From assembly GCA_037349105.1 (NCBI GenBank), contig JAYJMM010000111.1, positions 2,642,001-2,706,000 of the forward strand: a DNA stretch of 64,000 bases. Reading direction: 5' to 3'. Shown here piece by piece: positions 47,001 to 56,642 of the stretch. The position numbers were made by a program, and so were the translations under genes. Position 1 is the first letter of the stretch. Each line of letters opens with the position of its first letter. Below the pieces are notes generated by a model. That model was not told the origin of the DNA, ran no database searches, and worked only from the letters and a program-made list of their open reading frames with translations. This stretch comes from Limnomonas spitsbergensis. Taxonomy: Eukaryota; Chlorophyta; Chlorophyceae; Chlamydomonadales.

Positions 47001-49041
47001 AGGCTGATGGGGACCGGACCTGGACCGACACACAGCCACGGTGGCCGTTCACCTAGCGCTCACCTAGCTCTGTAGCTACTTAAGGCAGCGTCTTTAGGCT
47101 GGTCAAGGTTTGGTCCCAGTGGGTCCAAAGGTCGACTTGTTGCGCTAACAGCTTGCAGCGCTCACCTAGCTTTTCCCGCTCCGAAGCTGCTCCGTAACCA
47201 GCAACCTTGAGGTCCTTGCCAACATCCTTCCTGCAGGTGTGTGGACAGTGCTATCAGGTGTCCACACATGGGATCTAGATCTGGATCTGATCCACACAAG
47301 TCAACATCCTTCTTGCTTGTGTGAGGGCAGTGCTGTCAGGTGTAATCACACAGGATCTAGATTTGAATATGATCCAGAAAAGTCAACATCCTTCCTGCAG
47401 GTGTGGTGAAAATGCGATCAGGTGTCAACACATGAGATCTAGATCTAGATCTGGTCCAGAAAGGTCAACATCCTTCCTGCAAGTTTGGGGATAATGCTAT
47501 CAGGATTTCAACACAAGGGATCTAGATCTAAATCTGATCCAGAAAAGCCAGCATCCTTCCCGTAGGTGTGAGGGCAGTACCATCAGGTGTCAACACATAG
47601 GATCTAGGTCTAGGTCTGGTTCAGAAAGGTCAGCATCCTTCCTGTAGTTGCGGGGGCAGTGCCTTCAGGTGTCAACACATGGGATCTAGATCTGGATCCA
47701 AGAAAGAGGATAACAGATCCCCGTGCCAGGACACCGTGTTCGAACCAGGATAAAAGAGCCCTGGACCAGCACACCATGTTTCACCCAGGTTAAACAGCCA
47801 TGTGCCTGGCACACTGTGTTCGACCCAGATTAGACAGCCCTGGACCAGCACACCATGTTTCACCGAGGCTAAAGAGCCCCATGCCTGGCACACTGTGTTC
47901 GAACCAGGATAAAAGAGCCCTGAACCAGCACACCATGTTTCACCCAGGTTAAACAGCCCTGTGCCTGGCACACCGTGTTCGACCCAGATTAAACAGCCCT
48001 GTGCCTGGCACACTGTGTTCGACCCAGATTAAACAGCCCTGGACCAGCACACCATGTTTCACCGAGGCTAAAGAGCCCCATGCCTGGCACACTGTGTTCG
48101 AACCAGGATAAAAGAGCCCTGAACCAGCACACCATGTTTCACCCAGGTTAAACAGCCCTGTGCCTGGCACACTGTGTTCGACCCAGATTAAACAGCCCTG
48201 TGCCTGGCACACTGTGTTCGACCCAGATTAAACAGCCCTGGACCAGCACACCATGTTTCACACAGGTTAAAAAGCCATGTGCCAGCACACTGTGTTCGAC
48301 CCAGATTAAACAGCCCTGGGGAGCATACCCACTCTATGGCCCTCCGGCGGCAGGCGTCTGCACTCTCTTCCGTATCTTTATTCACGCACAGCTGGCTCTC
48401 ATCTGTAAAGTAACGAAGGAAAGGGATGAAGGGAGGGAGGGCACAGGGGTCAGGTGACAGAGGGGGGGAGGTAGTCAACATGGACAGTGGGGGGCGGCCA
48501 CACCGGCGGGGCGATGTGCGGCACAAGCGCCGGGGAAGTCTTGCAAAGAGTGCATGAATGGAGGATCCGCGGGCGGGATATCTGGTGACATGGAAGGTCT
48601 GGCTGTGCGGTTGAGAGGGAAGTGCCGGACTAGATTTCAAGTGCCCACCACTCACCCGCACAGGCTGAAGAGTGAAGACTAGGGCAGTGCGTCTGAGGTG
48701 GTGTCAGGTGCACACCCCGCCCCAGTCTTTAATGGGCCCCTGGTCAGGTAGGTGCACTCCTGAGTGAGCTCCAGGGTACGAGGATACTCACAGGCCATGG
48801 CCGAGGGTGTCGTTGGGAGCATGGTGAGAAGGGCGATGCCGGCGAGGGCTAAGTGGCGTCGGGAGAGGTCAAGCTTTGTCTCGGAACCGGATGAGGCAGA
48901 GGCGGATGTGATCGGCGAGGTGCGAGAGGCTGGTGCCGTGACAGGTGCGGTTTTGCAGGAGGTGAAGGGCCGGGCAGAGCGCGATGAAGCCTGTGCGGAG
49001 CGCGTAGAGCCAGATCGGAGAGACTTGGAGAACGACATCAT
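44005..49041 (-). CDS. Thylakoid-lumen protein, Psb27-like (tentative family)
   Basis: Six exons on the minus strand: 49041-48792, 48402-48333, 47230-47166, 46573-46479, 44819-44707, 44137-44005. All GT-AG phases agree and the product is 241 residues. Exon 1 encodes a Ser/Thr/Arg-rich plastid transit region followed by SRRHLALAGIALLTMLP and AMA, a twin-arginine lumen-targeting signal with an A-x-A cleavage site at residue 83. The mature part (about 158 residues) is helical, with VAVLDDAYVQSSMKLIDDLE, VKRIKTEGVAWVSKYARGG and LYTAVDGVVGFLAANGFS. The WVSKYARG and following helix resemble Psb27-type photosystem II assembly factors. That naming is from memory and uncertain; another conserved lumen protein is possible. 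Introns carry echo arrays of the exon edges. It is head to head with the CFAP210-like gene. Confidence 0.75.
44222..44530 (-). repeat. Echo of the last lumen-gene exon and acceptor, split by an R1 insertion
   Basis: On the plus strand, 44222-44280 plus 44505-44530 matches the real exon start and acceptor at about 44090-44152: GCCAT(C/T)AACTGC, then TACAAC(C/A)TGTACAGCA, then a G-run. An R1 copy lies between the two parts, flanked by GATATACAACATG. Confidence 0.88.
44281..44504 (-). mobile_element. R1 retroposon copy, 224 bp, with 13-bp target duplication
   Basis: Perfect direct repeats GATATACAACATG flank it at 44268-44280 and 44505-44517. The R1 3' end is at 44281 (TCAATGACGTCACACC on the plus strand). 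The 5' limit is variable compared with other copies, as expected for 5' truncation. Confidence 0.92.
45250..46122. repeat. 24-bp tandem array, about 36 units, lumen-gene intron 4
   Basis: The unit is GTCAGCAGTAACTCCTAGCC plus ATGT, with CATGT/CCTGT variants. The unit is a multiple of three and lacks stops on either strand, so both strands carry roughly 250-300-codon frames (Val-Thr-Pro-Ser-His-Val-Ser-Ala type) that I regard as non-coding intron. Confidence 0.95.
46325..46478 (-). repeat. Donor echoes after lumen-gene exon 4
   Basis: The real exon end and donor, on the plus strand CCTCACC|AGAGTGCAGTACGCC, recur at about 46322 and 46404 with CTCCAGGTCGTCAATGAG intact. Each echo holds about 35 bases of exon plus GTGAGG. 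Confidence 0.92.
46590..46935 (-). repeat. Array before the acceptor of lumen-gene exon 4
   Basis: About eight units of 40 bp (plus strand CAGAAGCAGTACAGAGGGG and GGTGAGGGGGG). They resemble the sequence immediately upstream of the real acceptor (CAGCAACAGCACGGAGGGG, then GTGTGAGGGGG). In the sense strand the array is pyrimidine-rich. Confidence 0.85.
47040..47072 (-). repeat. Donor echoes after lumen-gene exon 3
   Basis: The real donor in sense is AAGCTAG|GTGAGCGCTG. The same GCTAGGTGAGCGCTAGGTGA motif recurs twice about 100 bp into the intron. Confidence 0.7.
47237..47700 (-). repeat. Acceptor echo array before lumen-gene exon 3
   Basis: About six units of 75-90 bp. In sense each has a CACACCTGCAGGAAGGATGT-type core, copying the real acceptor CACCTGCAG and the first 11 bases of the exon (GAAGGATGTTG). 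The spacer contains GATCTAGATC palindromes. Confidence 0.9.
47700..48320 (-). repeat. Tandem array in lumen-gene intron 2, about 45-bp units in a higher-order pattern
   Basis: GACCCAGATTAAACAGCCCT and ACCATGTTTCACC units alternate, with a larger block of about 175-245 bp repeated. The array starts within about 15 bases of the exon 2 donor. A weak match of the donor flank (CCCAGGGCTG) to the unit suggests it too may have begun at the junction. Confidence 0.85.
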
Positions 49042-49321
49042 GGTTGCGAGATATAGGATTGTGTGATATTCGTTTCAAGTAGGAAGATGGGAAGATGTGA
49101 AAGGTTTATGGCTGCAATTTCTGTGGCCCCTGTTTGTTTTCGGAGGCTCAAACGTCCAACCGATTGTTCGTGGCTCCATTCCTGGTTTCGGACGACGCGT
49201 GATGCGCAGGCGCGGTCTCACTCCTAATCGAAGCACCGTCGTCAGCGTTGAATTGATTATTTACTGAGCAACATTTTTACACGTCGAACAATTCCTTCAT
49301 CATTTTTTCTAACTTCTAAGG
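49042..49321. promoter_or_regulatory. 280-bp head-to-head intergenic region, probable bidirectional promoter
   Basis: The start codons of the lumen protein (-, 49041) and the CFAP210-like protein (+, 49322) are only 280 bp apart. No clear TATA box is seen in either direction. An in-frame TAA at 49310-49312 supports the 49322 start. Confidence 0.6.
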
Positions 49322-52300
49322 ATGACCGCCCATGTATCCACAAATACCATCACCAGAGCACAGCTCGACAGAATTAAACAATCGGTGTGTTGAAAGTTCT
49401 GGCGTGCGCTAGGCTTGTGAGTCACCGCAGCCTCTCTTTTACCCGTGGGGAGTACCTCGTGCAGGTGGCCGGGGACAATGTCGATTCCATAAACGCGGAG
49501 GCGAGGCGATTGAAACAGCTGAGCGACGAGCGGGCGGCAAAATGGCCCAATACTTTAGAGGCAAGCATTACAATTGCGGCATTGCGCTGCTGTCCTCTCC
49601 TCCTAACTCGTCAACTCACCAGGCATGTTTCGTGAGTGCAGGCACAGCGGGCGAGAAAAGAGCGAGCGAGGCAAGAAAGAGATGCAGCGGCAGAAGTCGA
49701 GCGACTAGAGGTCAGGCGCATTCGTGAATGTTGCTCTGGCAAGATGTTGCGCACAATAAAATAAATCATCTTCCTCGGGACCCGCTCAGTTCGTTCCCAC
49801 ACCAGAGCCGAGCACGTCTGATCACTTACGGTCTGGCTGGTTCAAATCACAGGTCGACCGGTTGGAGTGCCAACTAAACGCGAAGCAACGTAGGCTGCAG
49901 ATAGAGCGCGCCAACAAAATCCTTTTCGACGAGACGGACCGTGTCAAAGGCTTCCACAGCACCATGCAACGGTCCGACGTTATCCAGGAGAACGACATGC
50001 TCATGGGGTACAAAAAGCAGATCTCAGTGCTGAGGAAGGCGCAGGAGTCTGCCTTCGTAGAGCAGCATCGGCAAGCTCTGGAGGTAAGGCAGATGGCAGC
50101 ATGGCGCCAGCAAGGGTTCCCGGTGCATGCATGGCCTCTGAGGGTGCTGGGAGCACGGCGCATGGCGCATGGCGCAAGGTAAACAGGAGCTCCTCGCAAG
50201 GCCGTCCACCACTCAGCTTCTACTCATGCATCGCATGGCAGTAGTTGCCATGCCAGCTGCCATGATTTTCATGGCATGCATGATGCATTGATGTACCATG
50301 CTCATATGCATGCCATGCACGCACATGAGCATGGTACAATAATGCTTCATGCATGCCATGCCATGCCATGCAATCAAGCTCGCGCCCACATCGCCAGTGA
50401 ATTAAGTATCAGTCATTCACGTATCTGAACAACAGTAATTTCTATACTGTTAACAGTTAAGCCATGCCAACAGCTTGTTTCCCCCAGGTTCGCTCTGCCT
50501 GGCCCTTTCGCAAAGGGCTGTGGGTGGTTGCGTCAACTTTGTAGCAACAACAGCTGGTCACTCGTACACGCTTTCTGGTCTTCATAATTCCTTGCCTCCA
50601 TAATTACTACCCTCCTCATTCCTGTTTCAATTAGTCCTGCATCTATGAAGCCTGCCCCACTCCCAGCTAATGCCCTGAACCCTAAATCCCCGCCCTGCTT
50701 CCAACAGCTCGCCGAGGCGGCCGAGCTCAAGAAGTTTGCCGGGGAGAAGGCGCGTGCCTTGGCACAGAAGGACGTGCAACTGCGGCAGCTGGACGGCATG
50801 CGCACGCGGATCATCTCGGAACGCATGGAGAATAAGCGCGAGGGGATGCTGCTCAAGAAGCAGGCACTGGAGGAGGAGGAGGAGATGCGGCAGAAAGATG
50901 CCACAAGGTAAGCGCAGTAGGGGGAGGGATGCAGCAGGGGAGGGGGAAGGGGGGAGGGGCAGGGGGGGTGGGGCAGAAAGACCCCACGAGGTAAGCGCAG
51001 TAGGAGGAGGGGGGGAGGGGCAAAGGGTGGGGTGGGGGGCAGGAGGGGAGGGGAAGGAACAGAGTCAGGTGGGCGCAGCTGGGGGAGGGGTGCAGCAGGG
51101 CAGGGGGAGGGGGGGCAGGGCAAAGGGGTGGGGTGGGGGGCAGGAGGGGAGGGGAAGGAACAGAGTCAGGTGGGCGCAGCAGGGGGAGGGGTGCAGCAGG
51201 GCAGGGGGAGGGGGGAGGGGCAAAGGGGTGGGGTGGGGGGCAGGAGGGGAGGGGAAGGAACAGAGTCAGGTGGGCGCAGCTGGGGGAGGGGTGCAGCAGG
51301 GCAGGGGGAGGGGGGAGGGGCAAAGGGGTGGGGTGGGGGGCAGGAGGGGAGGGGAAGGAACAGAGTCAGGTGGGCGCAGCAGGGGGAGGGGTGTAGCAGG
51401 GCAGGGGGAGGGGGGAGGGGCAAAGGGGTGGGGTGGGGGGCAGGAGGGGAGGGGAAGGAACAGAGTCAGGTGGGCGCAGCAGGGGGAGGGGTGCAGCAGG
51501 GCAGGGGGAGGGGGGGCAGGGTAGGGGGGGGGGGAGGGGTGCAGCAGGGGGGAGGGGTGCAGCAGGGTAGGGGGAGGGGGGGAGGGGCGAAGGGGTGGGG
51601 TGGGGGGCAGGGGGGGAGGGGAAGGAACAGAGTCAGGTGGGTGCAGCAGGGGGAGGGGTGCAGCAGGGTAGGGGGAGGGGTGTAGCCGGATAGGGGGAGG
51701 GGGGAGGGGTGCAGCAGGGGGGAGGGGTGCAGCAGGGTAGGGGGAGGGGGGGAGGGGCGAAGGGGTGGGGTGGGGGGCAGGGGGGGAGGGGAAGGAACAG
51801 AGTCAGGTGGGCGCAGCAGGGGGCGGGGGGGGGGTGCAGCAGGGTAGGGGGAGGGGTGTGGCAGGGTAGGGGGAGGGGGGAGGGGTGCAGCAGGGCAGGG
51901 GGAGGGGGGGAGGGGTAGGGGTGACGTTGCAGTTTCCTAAACCCTAAACCTCAACCTTAACCCCAACCTCAAGTCTTTTATTTGGCTGCTGCAGGCAGGA
52001 GAAGGATTTGCAGCTCACGAGAGACAAGACCGCGGCCAATCCAACGTTGCAGCTTCCTTAACCCTAAACCCTTAACCTAAACCCCAAACCTGAAGTCTTT
52101 GATTTGGCTGTTGCAGGCGTGAGAAGGCTATGCAGCTCACGAGAGACATGACCGCGACCAATCAGACATTGAAGGCGTTCAAGCTCAAAGACATGGAGAG
52201 AGCGCAGGAAGCAGAGGTGGCCATGGAAGGTGTGCAGGGGAAGGGGCTGATAGACAAGCCAGATAGGGGGGGAAGGAGGAGGAGGGTCGGTGGAAGGTGT

Positions 52301-54446
52301 GTAGCTTTTAGAGTCAGGTGGAGGAGCCGGAAGGGGGGAAAGGGGCGAAGAGGGGAAGCAGAGGTGGCCATGGAAGGTGCGGTGGGGAAGGATTTTGATG
52401 GACAAGCCAGAGAGAGGGGAGGAGATGGGCGAGAAGGGGGAGGGGGGGGGATGTGGAAGATGCTGAGGACATGGAGAGGGGGCAGAAAGCTGAGGTGGCC
52501 ATGGAATGTGTGAAGCGGATAGGGCTGACGGACGAGCCAGACAGGGGGGGAGAGGGATGGAGGAAGTGAGGAACGGTGCGCAGCATATGGAGTTAGACGA
52601 ACGAGATCGGCGGGGCAGGGGGGGAGGGGAAAGAGAGGAGAAGAGGGGGAAAGTGCGTGGGGGATGGGAACGGGGGGGGACAGGGGGGAGGTGGGGGGGA
52701 GAGGGAGGGAGATGTAAGGTGCAGCTTGGGAGGAAGAAATGGGGGGGGGGGGGGGACAGGAAGGAGATGGGTTTGAAGGAAGGGAGGTGAACGGTGCAGG
52801 GAGGACGGGGGACAGGGGGGGGGGGGGGGGGGCATTCTGCGGGGTGTGCGAACGCAGCATTGGACATCGGGCATTCAACTTCAAATTCAAATGCATGCTG
52901 GAAGCTGCGACTCTTCACATTTTCGTCGTTTTGTGTGAGCAAGAAAAGGTTGCATCGTTCATGAATCATGAGGGCAGGAGTGCGCCGCTCTGCATGTCGT
53001 TTGGGGACAACTGTCTGTCACCCGAAACCCTGAACCCTTACCCTAAATCCTGACCCTACAGCCTGAACCTTGGTGTGTGTCGAATTCCCGGTGTTTGTAT
53101 GTCACATGAATTCCCAATGCGGTGCATATTCTCAATGCGGTGCATATTCCCAATGCGGTGCATATTCCCAATGCGGTGCATATTCCAGCACAGTACAGCA
53201 CAATGCAGTGCTGAGCAACACAGTATGATGTACACCAGAGTGAAGTACAAAACAGTGCAGCCTATACCAAGAAGAAGAAGGCGGAGATTATCCGCAAGCT
53301 ACCACCATGTTCTTGAACCCACTTTCCGTACCGTCCCTTCCGAACACAGTCTATGCCAAGAGTTGAGCCCCCTCAATTACATATCGGTAATAAACGCAAA
53401 CCAATGAACCAATGAACCTTACTGCCGCTCCCTTCCATGCGCAGCCTACGCCAAGAAAAAGGCGGAGATGATCCATGAACGTGAGCTGCGCGAGGCCGAA
53501 AAACGCGCCAAGAAGGACGCTGAGCGTGAGCGCGTCGCCGACATGATCGAGCGCAACTACAACGCGTGGATGTCCAAGGAGAAGGCGCGACTGGACCGCG
53601 ACGTCGCGGCGAGCGACGCGGCCAGCGCCGCGGACGATGCCGCGCGGCGGCAGCGCGTGAAGGACAAGGCGGCGGCGATGCACGCGTTCAATGCGGCGCA
53701 GCTGCGGGCAAAGGTGGAGAACAAGGCGCGGACGAAGGCGGAGGAGGCTCAGTATACCGAGGAGTGGGCGCAACGTCTCAAGGAACTGCAGCAGGAGGTA
53801 AGCCGCTGTGTTATTTTCAGAATGTCAATGACATGACACCTCTTGGCCCTGCTCAAAAAGGCTCGGCCGCGTGGGCGTCCAACTGTCCCGTTGGAAGAAA
53901 AGAAACTGAAGGTAAGAGGGAAAGAAGGACAAGAACACTAAGGAGAAGGAAATACCCCCCCCCAAAAGAAAAAGGCAGCCCGAAGTATCTTTGCCCCTCT
54001 CAAGCCTATAACACAAGAAGGCAAAGGAAAGCAATACATTTTCAGCATGCATGCACCGGAGTGACTCAAGGGAACACAGTCGTCCGTGAATTTCGAAAAC
54101 AGCAAAACAAAGATTTTTACAAAATGTACAATTTTCACGTTGTTGTCGGCCTGCTTACATTGTGCCCCCGTAGGAGGCTGATGAAGCCCAAGCGACGGTG
54201 CAGCGCAACAAGCAGGTCCAGTCATTCCAGCTTCGCCAGGCGGAGATCAAGGCGCGACGCAAGGTTGCAGCCAAGATCGAGGAGATGCAGGATGCGGCTC
54301 AAATCCAGCTGACCGTGCGCGAGCAGGAGGACGTGTTTCGGCAGTACGCCAACGAGTGGGTGCAGGAGTACCGTCGACAGGGCAAGTCAACGGTGCCGAT
54401 GGAGCTCGGCCTGAATCGCAAGGAGAAGGTCGACACTATGCAATGA
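49322..54446 (+). CDS. CFAP210: CFAP210/CCDC173-like flagellar microtubule inner protein
   Basis: Eight exons: 49322-49384, 49465-49560, 49642-49710, 49853-50083, 50708-50907, 52117-52229, 53445-53797, 54174-54446. Phases agree and the product is 465 residues. Intron 2 (49561-49641) has a GC donor (GCAAGC). The exon 2 acceptor could instead be at 49452, adding four residues. The protein is an almost continuous Glu/Arg/Lys-rich coiled coil of the trichohyalin-plectin homology type. N-terminal TITRAQLDRIKQS, AAKWPNTLEAQRARKER and especially FDETDRVKGFHS (101-112) fit my recollection of CFAP210 (CCDC173), a protein inside axonemal doublet microtubules. CFAP45 and CFAP53 are related alternatives. 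Four junctions have echoes in the introns, and intron 7 holds an R1 insertion. Confidence 0.8.
50494..50551. repeat. Two-hairpin dispersed sequence, copy 1 (CFAP210 intron 4)
   Basis: Nearly identical to 63229-63286 over 58 bases. It contains the stem GCCCTTT-CGC-AAAGGGC and then GTTGC...GCAAC. Confidence 0.75.
50908..51930 (+). repeat. Donor echo and G-rich array after CFAP210 exon 5
   Basis: The real junction GCCACAAG|GTAAGCGCAG is echoed at 50991 as CCCACGAG|GTAAGCGCAG with GGCAGAAAGA before it. About nine further units of 80-115 bp follow, with AGGTGGGCGCAGCAGGGGGA replacing AGGTAAGCGCAGTAGGGGGA. The sense strand is very G-rich. Confidence 0.9.
51937..52060 (+). repeat. Partial pseudo-exon: echo of CFAP210 exon 6 and acceptor
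   Basis: GGCTGCTGCAG followed by about 43 bases (GAGAAGGATTTGCAGCTCAC, then GACCGCGGCCAATCCAAC) copies the acceptor and first half of exon 6 at 52117. It has no donor, and the frame ends at TAA shortly after. Confidence 0.9.
52340..52560 (+). repeat. Two donor echoes after CFAP210 exon 6
   Basis: The real exon end GCAGAGGTGGCCATGGAAG|GT recurs with donors at 52377 (GTGCGG) and 52508 (GTGTGA, after TGGAAT), each followed by the same GGACAAGCCAGA-type intron start. Confidence 0.92.
53255..53300 (+). repeat. Echo of CFAP210 exon 7 acceptor and start
   Basis: GTGCAG|CCTATACCAAGAAG, then AAGGCGGAGATTATCC, matches the real GCGCAG|CCTACGCCAAGAAA, then AAGGCGGAGATGATCC at 53445. A shorter third copy (TCTATGCCAAGAG) lies at about 53348. 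Confidence 0.9.
53825..54037 (-). mobile_element. R1 retroposon copy in CFAP210 intron 7, 213 bp
   Basis: Flanks ATTTTCAGAATG (53813-53824) and ATTTTCAGCATG (54038-54049) form a 12-bp target duplication with one mismatch. The insertion starts 27 bases after the exon 7 donor, and the intron remains a proper GT-AG intron. Confidence 0.9.
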
Positions 54447-56642
54447 GGAAGAGCACAGACAGGCAGGGGGGGTCCCTTGTCACGAAGCCTACCCTCTTGC
54501 TGCCTTGATATGAAGAATTGAAGACTGTTGTTGTTTCCTGCATATGTCAATGACGTTACACCTCTGGGCTCCAGCGCTCTGCTCAAAAGGATCGGCCGTG
54601 TCGGTGGCCGCCCCACTGTTGGGTTGCGGACTTGAGGTGCCTGGGGAGTCGGATGAGGAGGCAATTCCAGCATTTAGATATTTTGTTGCGTGATAGCATG
54701 GAGGCAGGGTGAGGGGGATAATATACATACCCTCTATCAGTTGGAGTTTTGACACATGTCATAAACTTGTCTCGTTAAAGGCATACTTATTTCATTGTTC
54801 ATACGATTTTCATTTTCCTTCTCAAGGGACTCGGCATTTGAGGGACAAATCGAAATATCTGGACCATGCGGCATCTTTGGAGGGCTGCCATGCAGGCACC
54901 ACTGGGCCCTTTGGGACCAAACCTTGACTTGCCTGCGGCCGATGGCCCGACCTGTAGGCCTTGCTGCACCAGGCCCCCCGGCCACAGGCCGTGATGTAGC
55001 TGAACTGAGGCTAAAATGTGCTGGAATAAACATGTCATCCCTCTTGTAAGCCGGATGGTGCCCGGGAGATGCCGCTCATTGGACGTCGTTCTTTGTCCAG
55101 ACTCATTGGGTTAGCTTCCAAGAGGTAAATTGGCTATTCACCCAATTGGGGTACCTGACAGTGAGCGCGCTTTGCCACAGCACGCTTTAGAGAACCATCG
55201 GGATTGCTCAGGTTCCTAATACAGGGGCACCCCCACCCGATACAAGGGCACATCAGCTTCTCGACAGCTTCTTCAGTTTCAAATTCAAAGCACTGAGGTT
55301 TCTTGACAGCTTAATTTTCAGTTTCAAATTCAAAGTCACTGTGGCACCTGCAAGTTTTTTGTTCAGTTTCTCGATGGCTTCGTACGCGTGCTTAAGCTAG
55401 GTTTAAGCTATCGGGGGGGCTGATGCAGCAGGCCCTACTCCAAGAGCCACCGGTCGTAGGTCTTTCAAGGTTTGGTCCCAATCCTTGGATACCTTGTAAC
55501 GGCCGCCCGGCCATATGTGCTTTGGCACGCACTAAAATAAACACTGTTGTGAAGTCAAATCTGGACGACGTGTTACGTATGCCACAGCTTGGTCCCAAAA
55601 GTGCCACAAGATGCAGTTAATCCAAGACATGGTCGCGCAAATCTTCATATATATGTAGTGAGAGCCCTCCGTGTCTTAAAGGTTAAGTTATAACGGGTCA
55701 CGTTTTAAATGTTCTACGTTCTACCACCCACTGGAACATCTAAAACGTGTCTCGTTATGGTATGAGGCGAGAGTCCGTACAGTATGTTACTGATTTGGCA
55801 GGCTCAGTCACCAGACCGCCACGCCTCCCTCGTCAGGGTGTACGGAGCCAGGCTGCGCTCTCCTTAACTCTCACGCCCCTCACGGGGCGTAGCTTTCTTT
55901 CTTACGGGGCCACAGGGCCGACCGGGACCAAATCTTAACCGGCGGACGGCAGGTGGCCCAAGCAGCAGGGCTTGCTGCACCAGGCCGACTCGGTATTAGG
56001 CTTTGAGGTAGCTGAACTGTAGCTGAAACACAATAAAAGAACGAAAGGTGAGAACCTGTGTTAAAGGCCGTCGGGCAACCATTCGGCCAAACCTTGACCG
56101 GCATGCAGCCGATGACCCAAGCAGCGGGGCATGTTGCACCATGCCACTTTGTCACCGCCCGTTACATAGCTTAACTGCAATAAAAGCACCTTGCGTCCAT
56201 ATAATACAGAAAGGTAATAACAGGTGTTTCGTTGCGCAACAGGCGACCTTTGGAGCATGGGGAGGGGGAAGTATCGGGTATGTTTTGTCCAGACCCTGGG
56301 GGTATGGGCCCGAAGCTGAATTTCATAGTCGAAAGCAGGGGGCCTCCGCCTGCTTTGGAGGGCTGCCGGGCAGCCATGACTGGGCCAATGGGGACCCAAA
56401 CTTCACCGGCCTTACGCTGATCACCCACCAGGCTCTATTGGCCGCCAGGCGTGATGTAGCTGAATTGTGGCTGAGCCGTGATTATTAATTTAAACAGTGA
56501 TGACGATAGCTAGCGGTCCACATGAGATAGCTACACAGGCTGCAACTCTGATGGCTCGTACACGAGATACCCCACCTGCGACATATAATAATAATGACGT
56601 TGTTAAACTCAAAATGATATTAATGACGTTGTTAAACTCAAT
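54447..56642. other. Intergenic: cluster of R2 dispersed repeats and one R1 end
   Basis: An R1 end lies at about 54546-54620 (-). R2 copies lie at about 54880-55035 (+), 55420-55550 (-), 55907-56040 (+), 56068-56190 (+) and 56345-56485 (+). The R2 consensus includes GGGACCAAACCTTGACCGGC, then GATGGCCCAAGCAGC, GGGCTTGCTGCACCAGGCC, GTGATGTAGCTGAACTG and an AATAAA-type end. No gene is seen. Confidence 0.65.

Noticed and set aside
48329..48334. Donor GTATGC at the end of lumen-gene exon 2
   Set aside because: It would leave phase 0, which does not fit exon 3. The overlapping GTGGGT donor at 48332 leaves phase 2 and restores the frame through all later exons.
50736..51918. Gly/Arg-rich frames downstream of CFAP210 exon 5
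   Set aside because: They are a frame-shifted read-through of exon 5 into its intronic G-rich array.
52117..52229. Use of the upstream copy (51995-52038) as the real CFAP210 exon 6
   Set aside because: The upstream copy lacks a donor and runs into TAA. The downstream copy has a donor in the right phase and continues the coiled coil.
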